A stretch of DNA of 64,000 bases from Brachypodium distachyon. Its lineage: Eukaryota > Streptophyta > Magnoliopsida > Poales > Poaceae. Every line of letters starts with the position of its first letter. Within the stretch, counting starts at the first letter, position 1. The DNA is taken from NCBI RefSeq assembly GCF_000005505.3, contig NC_016132.3, forward strand, positions 56,620,914 through 56,684,913, written 5' to 3'. This document shows positions 37,219-48,900 of the stretch, one piece after another. The position numbers and the translations under genes are program-made. The notes under the pieces were generated by a model. The model did no database searches, had not been told where the DNA came from, and saw nothing but the letters and a program-made list of their open reading frames with translations.

Positions 37219-40200
37219 CTGGTTGCTGGTGTGTTTGTGTGTGTGAGGTGGAACTATGGGAAGGCCATTCCTCCATGTCACGTCTTGGGATGCCAGTGGA
37301 TATTTGCACCGGCCGGAACAAGTTCTTGCCAAAGGAACCTAATAGGAAATGGTCTGTGACGAGAGTGTCCCGGAGCTTGGAAGGGGGCCAATGTTGAGTG
37401 ATGGTGTGAGAGGAAGTTAAAGTTGTGTGCCAACTTACATGATTGCCTAAGTGCGCCACGTTAATTACACGGGTGGATAAAAATCCAGATATGCACGAGC
37501 ATATGCTTGCCGGTGTTCTCTGCCTCTCCTGTCTTTCCAGGTCAGAGAAAGATCGCTTCGGATATCCTGCTCCGGATGTTATCCTGGCCAGATTCCTGAT
37601 TCCTCTCTATCCTTGTGAATCATCCATCACTTCGCCCTGTCGACTGTAGCTGCAGGTTCTGAGTATCTATCTGTCTATTATTCCTGTACATGTGAGTATA
37701 TGCAACAGTAGCGCCGAGGTGGGCTGTAGCTACTAGCTAGTAGCAATGCATTATGAATAAAATAATACGCAAGTGCTACGTAACCGAAAGTGCTTTCATC
37801 AGAGTTACGTTTGCCATCCTGGTTCTGCTGTACTGCAGTATTGAAATTCAGTTTGATTTTTAGGCACAAGGATCTGATAACCTCAAGCTCCTTTCCTATA
37901 TACCACCTATGTCTCCATAAGTTGTTCTATATCATGGATAAGGAGTAGTATATTTTATATAAATTTAGATAAACTTTAAAAAGTCTGACTTAAAACATAG
38001 AAAAAGATTTTTTATTTAGAATTTGAGGTGGCACTTCAGATAATACGATGATGCCAGCCTAGGATTTTTGTATCATGTCATATACACAACAAAATTTTAT
38101 TCATGGCTCAAAGTAGATATGTAGAGGGATGCCTCGCCGCCTACATATCTCTCTATTGTTTCTCTGTTTCGCCCGAAGCAAACATGCAGACGACATAGAG
38201 GAAGGAGACGAAGGTGGCGGCGGCTAGGGTGTTCTTCGGACCCTTTCTCTTTTTTGAAAAGGAGAATAACCTCCGGTCTCTCATTCCTTGGTCCCATGGG
38301 TCAGTTGACGCCTCTCGTAAAAATCGACGGGAGAGCGCGCGAGAGAGACATCCACTAGCTAGCAAGTGCGTGCAGCCGTGCGGCCACTGGGTTCTCTGGT
38401 GGCCCACACCGCAGGGTCTAAATCTGAACTCTCTGAAGCCATCTTTTTTCCACAAGAAGATTCAGAAAAGCAGCTCCGTGACCGTGGGTATCATCTTGCG
38501 GAAAAAGATAGGCGCTTTACCGACGTGGTGAAAACCCGCACGCATTATGGACCGATCTCGCACCGTACCTGAAACCACGCATCTCCCTGGAGATCTCTTT
38601 GACGACTTGACCAGCTAAAAGCACCGTCCATGGGAGGCGACGAAAGTTGGCGTCGATCGAGAGAAGCAACCTTTGCGTTGCGTTGCCAGTGAACTTATCC
38701 GCCGGGGCAGGGGCAGGTCGTCGCGCCGGGGATAGATACCGCGGTGTCGTTGGTCGGTCTTTTTAGGAATTTCTCGGGTGGAAACGGAATCCACGTTCCA
38801 GCTCTCGTGGCCTCGTGGGGAAAGGGAAGAGAATCGGGTCCGGCCGGCCATTATTGCCGTCGTTCAAGATGACCAAGTGCCCGCTGCCCGGCCGCTTCGT
38901 CCATCCGATCCACGAGGCGCAGAGGCTTATCCAAAATCGGAGTAATTTTATTTTTCTCGCCCGATGGATCACCGAATGAGCAGTCTCGATCTCTCTCTAC
39001 CCTTTTTTATTTGAGATTGCTATTTGGCGAATTTGAGATACTGTCTTTTATTTTTAGCTTTTTTTTAAATAATCGGCGAATTTGAGATTGCTAGCCAGAT
39101 CTATCATATACTCACCTGAAGACAGCGGGGCGGGCCTTCCCGATTTCACGGGCCGAGGCTATGTACTGGGCCAATGGGCTTCTACTGTGGCGGCGCATCG
39201 GCCATGTAAGAAGAAGAAGTGGGCATTCGCTATTTGGGCTGGAAAAGCGTGCCCAAGTAAGTCTGTGCAATTCACAGATGGACCTAAGATCGTCCGTCCA
39301 ATTGACACGTCCGCGTGGCGTGAGACACACGGTTCGTGCCCAATGGGTATCGAACCCGCACTAGCTGCCTGCCCAACCGCATGGCAAGCCAACTGAGCTG
39401 AGCTCGGTTCCAGAAGTCTAATTTGATAAAACTGGAAATTTAACTTATGACAATACGATGTGTATATGATGAATGCAGTTGATATTATGCCATATGTGCA
39501 ACTGGGCTGTACTGCCTCGTCAGTGAAGACATATTCATGCTGCCTGTAACAAGTCATCACTGACTAGCCTAGCCGTCACTGATGACATTTTCATGTCGTC
39601 TATAAGGTCAGCACTTACAGGTTGCCCCATGAGCCCCTCAATGGAGACATACCTGCTAAGAGTCACTACTATAAGTCTACAAAACATACTGTTAGTGGTG
39701 AGCGGGCTACTTCCTACAACCTGTCAGCAATGACTACAACATGTTTCTGAGCCCCTCACTCGTCAAATGGGAGGGTTGAGAACTGAAATGATGTTTTATA
39801 AGAGCGTGAAAACCATTAAGCGCTTATTCGAGGTAAGCGTTTGTTTAGTTGGCATTCTGATTGTCCACAATTAATTCAACGCTCCTTTAATTTTTCTTTT
39901 TGCCAAAAAGAAATCTCAGAAGAGAGACATGTAAACAGCAGATGAGTGTTGTGTCTTGTCTAAACAAATAGACAAATCTAGCGCTTTTTTTTTTGCTTAA
40001 TACCTTTTTTGTCTAAAGAAATTGACAAGTCTGCCTGAGACGGACTATTTACAAACACATATATAGCCAAAGACATGACATCTGCATTACTTTTAATTTC
40101 AGTTTTGCTAGTGCTTAGTCTTATAAAAAATACGATTTTTTCAATCGACGACATGAACCCTCTGATCGACTTTAAAATTCACAGAACTTTTTTTTACTTT

Positions 40201-40287
40201 GTTTTGTGTTTTTTAGATGAACGGTCATATCATCGGCGATTTATGAGTCGACTATGTTGTACTGTAGTTGGACTCTTATAACTTCTA
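37219..40287. other. Intergenic region with repeat-like DNA
   Basis: No gene is supported. A perfect 10-bp inverted repeat (AGATATGTAG / CTACATATCT) lies at about 38,115-38,149. Bases 39,500-39,660 carry repeated TCACTGA/TCAGTGA motifs resembling sub-terminal repeats of a CACTA-type transposon, but no CACTA end was found. Open frames around 38,150-38,970 have no recognisable domain. Confidence 0.4.
39335..39408 (-). repeat. tRNA-like / SINE-like segment
   Basis: On the minus strand an A-box-like GCTCAGTTGGC is followed about 35 bp later by GGGTTCGATACCC, a good RNA polymerase III B-box. The acceptor arms do not pair, so it is not a functional tRNA gene. Such boxes are found in tRNA-derived SINEs and in other repeats. 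No target duplication or tail was delimited. Confidence 0.35.
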
Positions 40288-40358
40288 CTCCCTCCTATTC
40301 GTAAAAAGAGTGCTAATTTTGTACTAAGTGGATGACATTTTTTATGGATCGGAGGGAG
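40288..40358. mobile_element. Short Stowaway MITE, 71 bp
   Basis: CTCCCTCCTATTCGTAAAAA on the left pairs with ATGGATCGGAGGGAG on the right. TA dinucleotides flank both ends. Confidence 0.75.
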
Positions 40359-40456
40359 TATTATTGTCGTTCGTCGAGGAGAGCATATTTTCGTTTTCGG
40401 AAGCCATTTTACCTCTCTACAGGACGTGCAGTCCAACGGTTCTGGTCGATGTTTTA

Positions 40457-40655
40457 GAACATGTTTGGTTACTGATCTGATCGGGGCGAGCGAAACTGCC
40501 TGGGGCAATGTGATTCCGCAAATTCGGAAGGGCGATGCGGACCAGAATTTTAGGAAGAAATCCCACGCGGGACCGCTCCGCTCAATTCCATCTAGTAAAC
40601 CAAACACAAAAATAGGATCGCCCTAACCCAGCCGGCACTGCAACCAAACGCATCC
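40457..40655. mobile_element. Tourist-like MITE, 199 bp
   Basis: Ends GAACATGTTTGGTTA and the inverse of TGCAACCAAACGCATCC form imperfect terminal repeats. The trinucleotide TTA flanks both sides, the target duplication of PIF/Harbinger-derived Tourist elements. The interior is GC-richer than the surroundings and noncoding. Confidence 0.6.
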
Positions 40656-41078
40656 TTAATCAGTGTCGTTAGAGCACAGATGCAGGATCTTGATGTTATA
40701 TCCTCCCCGTTGCACCGATGTCCCAAACAGTCAACATCTTTTGGCCTCCTTTGATTAAAATAATTTTCATGTAGGGTTGAAATTCTTAGGAATTTTTCCT
40801 ATGTTGGTTGTTTGATTTGTAGGATTAAATTCTATATGATTTTTTTCAAAGGATTCATTTGTAATATATTTCATAGAAATTTTTCATCCACTCCAACCTT
40901 TTGCTAGAATTCCTTTGGTGCAATCAAACAAACTTTGGGACAAATAAAATCCTATATGATTTAAGTGGACATGACATAGCAATCCTTCATTTTTGCTATT
41001 CCCATATTTTTCCAATCCTTCGTAGAGGCTCTTATTTCTTTTTGAAAGGAAGGCTCTCCATATTCTGATAATCTCCTG

Positions 41079-41284
41079 CTCTCTCCATTCCAAAACACAG
41101 CTCATATAGATTTTTCTAATTTGTTTCAAAACACACCTCATTTTTCTCTTGGTACCCACATCCGGCTAATAACTAACCACATTCATTTATTAGTAATCCA
41201 ATATGAGTGGTCAGGCATTAAAAACGAGAGCTGACTTGATCCAATTAAACAAATTTATATGAGTTGTGTTTTGGAACGGAGGAG
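41079..41284. mobile_element. Stowaway-like MITE, about 206 bp
   Basis: The left arm CTCTCTCCATTCCAAAACAC, followed by AGCTCATATA, is matched on the right by TATATGAGTTGTGTTTTGGA and then ACGGAGGAG, with TA following. The arms are long and nearly complementary. Confidence 0.7.
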
Positions 41285-42927
41285 TATATCGGCAAGTTTT
41301 TTTTTTCCCGAGTGAAGATCGATACACCTCGCATATGGACGGACGAGATGAGCTCAGATTCCGATCCATAGGCTCTTTCCTTTTGGGGCATTCCCAGCCA
41401 CACAAGTATTAACCATTCTCGGAAGTGGGCCTGCGCCAAGCCAAGATATTTTGCTGGCCCGCGTCCTGGCTGAGCACTCCCAGTCCACACAAGTTGCTGC
41501 GTCACCACTGGAGCTCCACGTGGCACCTCACTGGTCCAACTTATCGCCGGTCCCCACATTCCTAATCTAGAATTTTTCTACGTTTACCTGCCAAGGCCAG
41601 AGCGCGTGCTCTCCCAAGGCCAGAGCAGTCCCTATCGATCTCTCTGTTTGAGTGAGGATTTACAAATAAATCTTTACTCCGTACTTGTTTTATTAAGTGC
41701 ACACCGATCGTACACCACCAAAAAGCACACACGCCAAGACCACGACTAGCCCCCTTAGATTAAACCTGCTTAATCACTGTATTTGGGGGAAATAGCGACA
41801 CTCTACTTGTTTTCTTTTGTAGTTTTGTTGCCTTATCATTGTTCCCAATAGTATAAACATATCATATTCCTTATGTATTCATAATAAAATGTGTCCGTAT
41901 TATACAAGGTTTATTTATTCCAATGGCCTTCGTTGAGGTAGGGATGCAGATACGCCCACGCGAAAATCACCTAACTGAGTTTGCAGGTAAACCATATACT
42001 TTCTTTGATCCAAATAAATTGTCGCAATTTTGCCTAGATACGCATGTAGATACGCGCTTTACATGCATATTTAGACAAAAGTACGGAAATTAATTTGGAT
42101 CTGATGATGTATCATCATAAGTGGACTCTTGCATTCTCACACACATATCCCATTGAGCCCGCAAAGCTCAATTTTATGTACCGTAAGCCAACTGCAACAG
42201 GATAACATTAGAAAATGATCCGAGGGAACACATTTTTGTTTGGCTGCTAACCCATGTGTAGAAAATACAAGAGGTTACAAGAAGTTACGCACACGGCCGC
42301 CTACCAGTATATTAGCGCAAACATCAATCCTACAGCAATAGGCACATGCTAATTCCCCATTTTGTTGTTACAACTTGATGCAGGCATTCCACGGATCAAT
42401 CCACTTGCATGGCAAAGGGGTAGAGGGTTTCCGAACCGAATTCTTGTCATTTCGGAGAAAGGCCTCGCTACATTTTAACATGTCTAGAAAATATTTATGC
42501 ATGTAAATAAATATTTAAATTATTATTAAATCTAAAAAATTAAACTAGCAAATCAATCAAACGGATCCTGTTTCCTGAAGAAAACGGTAGCGCTTGTGTA
42601 GTTCAGTTGTGTGCGCGAAGCGAAAAAGCTTGAGACGATACCGACCTAGCGAATGAAGCAGGCAGCTGCTTGGGAGCCCAAGATAAGTAACCACGAGAGC
42701 GGCACCTCCGAGGTGTACAGCCAACTCGTCAATGGCTGGACCCCACGGTCGGTCGCGGGATGAGCAGCCGCCCCTCTCCCCGGACGGGCCCCTCTCCTCC
42801 CCCACTCCCGTCCGTGCTCCCTTCCCCTGCCCTGCCTGGCTTACCACGCAAGAGGGGAACAGAGAGAGACAGAGAGCGCAGCGGCCGGAGGTGTGTTGCG
42901 GCACGTACGGAGGAAGCTCGGAGTGTG
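41285..42927 (+). promoter_or_regulatory. 5' flank of the MADS-box gene
   Basis: This stretch contains a degenerate Stowaway-like element at about 41,996-42,110 and an AT-rich block at 42,480-42,550. It becomes GC-rich from about 42,730, probably the 5' untranslated region and core promoter. No clear TATA box is seen near the start codon. Confidence 0.4.
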
Positions 42928-45900
42928 ATGGTGCGGCGCGGGCGGGTGGAGCTGCGGCGGATCGAGGACCGGACGAGCCGGCAGGTGCGCTTCTCCAAGC
43001 GCCGGTCGGGGCTCTTCAAGAAGGCCTTCGAGCTCGCGCTCCTCTGCGACGCCGAGGTCGCGCTGCTCGTCTTCTCCCCCGCCGGCAAGCTCTACGAGTA
43101 CTCCTCCTCCTTAAGGTGCGTCTCCGCCCTTTCTGATCTGCCAATTGCTCCAATTACTCTTCTGTATATGCTCGAATTATTCGCTCCAGTAGGTAGGATC
43201 GATTTGCCTCGATCCCAATGTTTAAAATCCGTTCTTCCCTTCGATTCTGGCAATGGCTGCACTAGGCTGCTCTGCGCGCGCACGCCACATGCTCGAGAGA
43301 ACCCCCCAGAGGCACACGGCATGCCACCACCTTGCATGGCCCTGTTTAGGATCTTGGTCCCTATAGTCTCTGCACGCTTCTAGTACCAGCACCATCACCG
43401 TGCCCGAGATGAGCTTGGTTGAGATGGTGTTTTACTTCCTCGTGGCTTCGTCGTGGTTCCGCGCAGCGCGCTCAGGCTTGCTAATGGCGCGCCGCGCCGC
43501 GCCGGAGTCGCGGACGTTCTTTCTGGTACTGTTCCGCACTGTATTGGACTAGTGGTAGCATAGGAGACGAGACTGGAGGAGCGCGCGCCTGTGCGTGGGG
43601 TTTGGTTTGATCCCAGCGCGTAGCCCCATGTTGATTATAAGTTAATTTCTTTTTGTCATCCCCTTGAGAGTGGGAGAGGGATACGGTTTTCACGGTTCCC
43701 CGAATCTCAAGCAGGATCAGAAAAGGCTGCAAACCGTGCACAAGTGTCTCCTGGTCCTGGCTACTAGCGTCGTGTTCAAGTTCCGAGCAGAGAACGATGT
43801 GTGCATTTTAAAATTTGAGTCTAAACGCGTTGTTAATGCTCCACCCCCAGTTGTATCCAAAGAAACACAAGTGGTCAAAAAGTTGCTGTGACCTGTGAGG
43901 TTTGGCCGGGACTCCCCGACAGAAATATTTTAAAGGTGTGTCTGTATGCATGGTTGTGATCTGTAAGCAAAAGCTTTAAATCTCGTTCCTTCGGAACATC
44001 CGATAAAAAATCTTTCAATCTCAATCAACGCATCAGAGCCGTTGGATTAAGATCTGGATGTCATTCAAACTTTCTCATCTTCCACGTGTTACTATTGGAT
44101 TAAGATCCAATGGATCCAATGGACAATCACGTCGACTTATCTCTAATTAAAAAACAGGCACCTTCTCCTTAGCAAAACCGATATTCTAATCCATCGCGAT
44201 TAACGTCAAATTGATAAGAAAAAACCTAAAGCTTACTATGAGACAGTGGAGTCCACAAAGCAAGTACTTGCTACAAAAGCCTAAACAGTTCTTGCGGGAG
44301 TAACGGTTCCTTCCACTTTTCTCTCTCCTCTTCATGTCATCAGAAAGCTCTTGAGGCATGGTCTTCTTAACAAGTGATGTGTACTATTGGAGATATCGTA
44401 AGGAAGAAAAAGAGATAGCCTATCTTCATTGAAACAACTATTGTGGAGGAAGCCAAGATACTTCTGTTTTTTCTCTTTCACAAAATGTATCAAGTGATGT
44501 CTGTTTTAGACAATAGCAAGAGCAACTCCAACGAGTTCAACATCCGCAAAAGCAAAATGGCTCCCATAAACCATGTGCCAATTATTGTTTTGGTTTGGCA
44601 AATCCCTGAGCTAGTTCAACATGGCCGTATAGCAATGGTTGAGTTGGTTCTCCTCTCCTGCGTCATCTCGAAACTTTCAAGGTGAGCCCATTCTTTTCTC
44701 TTTACCCTGCTCGCCATAACGCCACCCGTCGCAAGGTTTTGCTGTTGGGCTAGACATGCGGCTGGATTCGCTTGTCGTCGCCTTGTGGAGCTCGAAGATG
44801 AGGTTTGGTGGTTGGAGGTGTCGTTGGTTGTGGTTTCACGGGGGAAGGGGTGATCAACGATTTTGTCAGCCGACAAGGCGGAGAAGGAAGAGCAAGAAGA
44901 GGTGGTTCGCAGGTGGAGGCATAGCAGGAGGTGGCGGTGGCTGTCAACGATGGCTGTCGGGGGATGACCCCGGGTAGGGTCATGGCGACACAACTCTAAC
45001 CGAGATGACGGAGGCAAAGCCGGCATAGTTGTATATGCCGGCATCGTAAAGTCAAAACTAACACTAAACCGTCATCCCGGGCGTATGCCGGCATGACTAT
45101 TTTGTCTTATGAGTTTGCAGGATAAGGATGAGCACCTTGATGGCCGAGATCTCTCGACGGTCTTATCCTGACCACACGGTGCAAAGTAAAGCAGAGCCAT
45201 CATCATCTCAGAAAAGCAGTCAGCGCCTGCGTACCGGCGTCAGGCGACTGTAGAGAGGAAGCACCGAAAGAGAATCTCTGACGGAAGCCGGCAGAGGATA
45301 GCGGTACTTTCTGCAGGGAGACAGGGAAAAGTAAAGTTGTCTTGTCCCCTGCGGTGCTACCGGGAGGGAATCAAGTCGCGTGCCCGGCGGGGCCCAAGGA
45401 AGATGGCGTTAGACTTGGCCCGCATGTCAGTGTGACATGGGCGGCCTATAAATAGAACCTTACCCCTCTGTAAGAAAGGAGGACGGTGCACTTAGACAAC
45501 TAGGGTTTCCCCTTCTTCTTCTTCCTCAAGAATACAGCTCAAGGAACGCCATTGTTGAGCTTGTCTATCTCGGCTAATACAACAAAGCAGGAGTAGGAGT
45601 CTTACCTCAGCAAGAGGGCTCCAAACCTGGGTAGATCCGTGTGTGCTTGTGTGATTTGTGCGTGTTTCCCTTCACATCCTCCCTCCTCCGGTTCCTCCTT
45701 CGTCCATCGCCCCCAAGTTAAGCCATCCTACGGCATCTGCCGTGGCACCACCACGACAATGGCGACAGAGTAGAAGGCGACGACTGTGATATTTGACGAG
45801 GAGATGTGTCGCGCCGAGAGACGGCAGACAGGAAGTCAATGGAGGTGGTGGCCCAATGCATGCAGTCTATGCTTCCCAACATTCCAAGGAAATCTCTTGC

Positions 45901-48900
45901 CGCTCCCTTAGCATGTAATCTAGCAGTATCTTCACCAGTTGGAGATTTCAGGCACTCATCCCCAAATGCTTCAACAATAACTCTCACCAACATTTTAAAA
46001 CTATAGTACAAAGTCCACCATCCTCTGGTACTCCGTAAGTTAACATTCTAAATGCCGAGGTAATATTTCACAAAGAAGATTTACAAGGTGTCCAACACCA
46101 TCCTAATATGAAAAATTTATAGACATATGTTGGAAGTAGGGCCGTAGGCATGAGTCTTTGACAAGTGATCTTGGTGTAGCCTAGCATGCCCAACTTCTCT
46201 TCCACGATTAAGTACCTGTTGTCCAGGCACAGAACCGCGTGAGCGTTGAGTATTCCCAAGGTCATATTGGATGCCTACTTTGCGAGTTTCTTCTAAAATG
46301 AGTTCGTCGTCTTCATCATAATGACAACAACTGACTCCAGAGATAATCTCTCACATCCCAACGGTAGAGGAAGAATAAGGTGAATGACTTCGCGTTGGAA
46401 GAACAATCAAGTGAATGAGCTTGCATATAGACACTATAAGTATAGTTGTTAGGAATGGTTGTTAGTTGTGGTTATGTGGAGATCAACCGTCTCTAATATA
46501 ATCTCTCACATCCCAACGGTAGAAGAAGAATAAGGTGAATGACTTCGCGTTGGAGGAACAATCAAGTGAATGAGCTTGCATATAGACACTATAAGTATAG
46601 TTGTTAGGAATGGCTGTTAGTTGTGGTTATGTGGAGATCAACCGTCTCTGATTATTTTGCCACATAATTGAGCAGTGGGCCCAACCAGTCAATTTTCTTG
46701 GCAAAGGCCTCAAATAGTTGTGGTTATGTGGAAACAAATCGATTGTGTGTTTCAAACGACTATTCTGAAGATTCTCCGCATCTTTGTATCATCTAAGCTT
46801 GTATTGTATCCACACCAACCTTGTTCCTTCAAAGTGTAGACTTAAGACTTGTCACAAGATCTAAATAGGATGGATGCATCTCTTCAAACTCGACATTACT
46901 TGTCGTTTGATTCATGATCCACTAAACCTACCAACATGTAACATTTAAGACTACATAACCTATCAATATTGAAAATGTGACTTTAATCACCCAACATGGC
47001 ATATATGTTTGTTACAATATTCATAATCGTTTGACATGAATCCAATAGATGGTACTACATTCAAGAAATTACCATTATGTCCTACTATTTGTTAGGACCT
47101 AATAATGCGTTGAATCGTCCATGAGCCAGTTATTTAGTAGAGTTTGATCGTACAACCTTAACCAATTGATCGAAATTTTAAGACTCCGTTCTTTAACTCC
47201 CACAATCTTGTTTGAGCATGGGTCTGTCTCAAGCTACTATCAATTTCCACATGGCCAGCAAATTGTCTCCAGCGAAGCATAATTCTATACATTGCAAAAG
47301 TATTCTAGAAATATTTCACTACAGTTTGAAGTATTTATTAAACTTAAGTATTACTCCCTCCGTCCCTAAATTCTTATCGTGGTTTTAGTTGAAATTTGAT
47401 AGTTATGAATGCAAAGAATACTATTACTAAGTGACTTGTCTTGCTCAAAATCATATTCACATGGGACACATAAAATGGCTGATTTAAGAAGTAGCAATAA
47501 TATGGTATGCATGTATATTAGTGAGGCACAGACAAAAAATATTAGGGTTTGTTTGTATATGAAGAGAATAACGTTAAATGCAACATTTATGTAAGGGTTA
47601 ATTGGATCTATGCCACTCTCTATTCCACCGGTTGGAGATATGCCATTACAAAAACTTGACTTTGAGAAATGCCACTCAAACTTTCTTATACCTCTATCAA
47701 TGCCATTCTGTCCACTTAAGACCAATAAGTGTTCATAAAATACATGTATTTCCTCATGTACAACAGTATTTACCATAATACCCCTATTTACAACGTTCAA
47801 CGGTACGTTCGAGTCTTCCAGGCGCCATAAAGGTTCAAAAAAAATTCAAATTTGGCCCAAAATTCAATCTTCTCAGAAAAATCTATAAAAATTATAGAAA
47901 ATAAAAAACAGTAATATGAGTCCACTGTTGGGGACGGGATCTGAGGAACGCGTGGGGAATAAGAGGAATAAAACTGTTTGAGTTGGGATGGAATTTTTTT
48001 TGTTCATATAGAGCTATGTCTATACGTATTTAGACAGTATACATGCTGGTATTGGACAAAATGGCATGAATAGAGGTATAAAAAAGTTAAGAGTGGCATT
48101 TTTCCAGCTCAAGTTTTTGTAATGTCATATCTCCAACCGGTGGAATAGAGTGGCATAGATCCAATTAACCCTTTATGTAATGCCCTGATTGATTACTAGG
48201 AAGTGGTCGATTACCGCCCAATCAGCCTTATTCATAGTTTCGTGAAGATTGTTGCGAAGCTGCTTGCTAATAGATTGGCACCGTTGCTGAACGACTTGGT
48301 CTCTGTCAATCAAAGTGCTTTTATTAAAAGAAGGTGCATCCATGACGATTTATGCACGTCCAGAATCACATCAGGGAGCTCCATTCGGCGCATGTTCCTT
48401 CCATTTTCCTCAAGCTTGATATATCAAAAGCTTTTGATTCGATTAGTTGGCCTTACCTCTTGGAATGCTTAGAAGCACTTTGTTTTGGTCAAAAATGGAG
48501 GGATTGGATCTACGTGCTGTTTGCTTCCTCGTCCTCCCGCGTTCTTTTGAATGGCAAGCCGGGACCTCCCTTTCAGCATGCTCTCGGGCTGCGACGGGGA
48601 GATCCACTCTTGAAGCTTGCCTTGGATTGTGGGGTTCTACGAGCTTTCGATAATTTTGCCGCTTCTCTCAGGGTATCTCTTTATGCGGATGCTGCTGCAA
48701 TTTCGCGCACCCGGATGCTTTTTGAAGATCTTCGGAGATCCTTCTGGTCTCCACATCAATTTGGAAAAAACCCACCTCTTAACAAAGCGATGTGAGAACA
48801 TGGATATTGATCCTCTTCCTCATTCCTTTCCGGCAATCTTGAGCTCCTTCCCATGCAAATATCTTGGCTTGCCGCTGCATTTGAGGACGCCAAGAAGAGT

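Noticed and set aside
39500..39680. CACTA-like sub-terminal repeats
   Set aside because: No CACTA terminus or 3-bp duplication was found, so no element is called.
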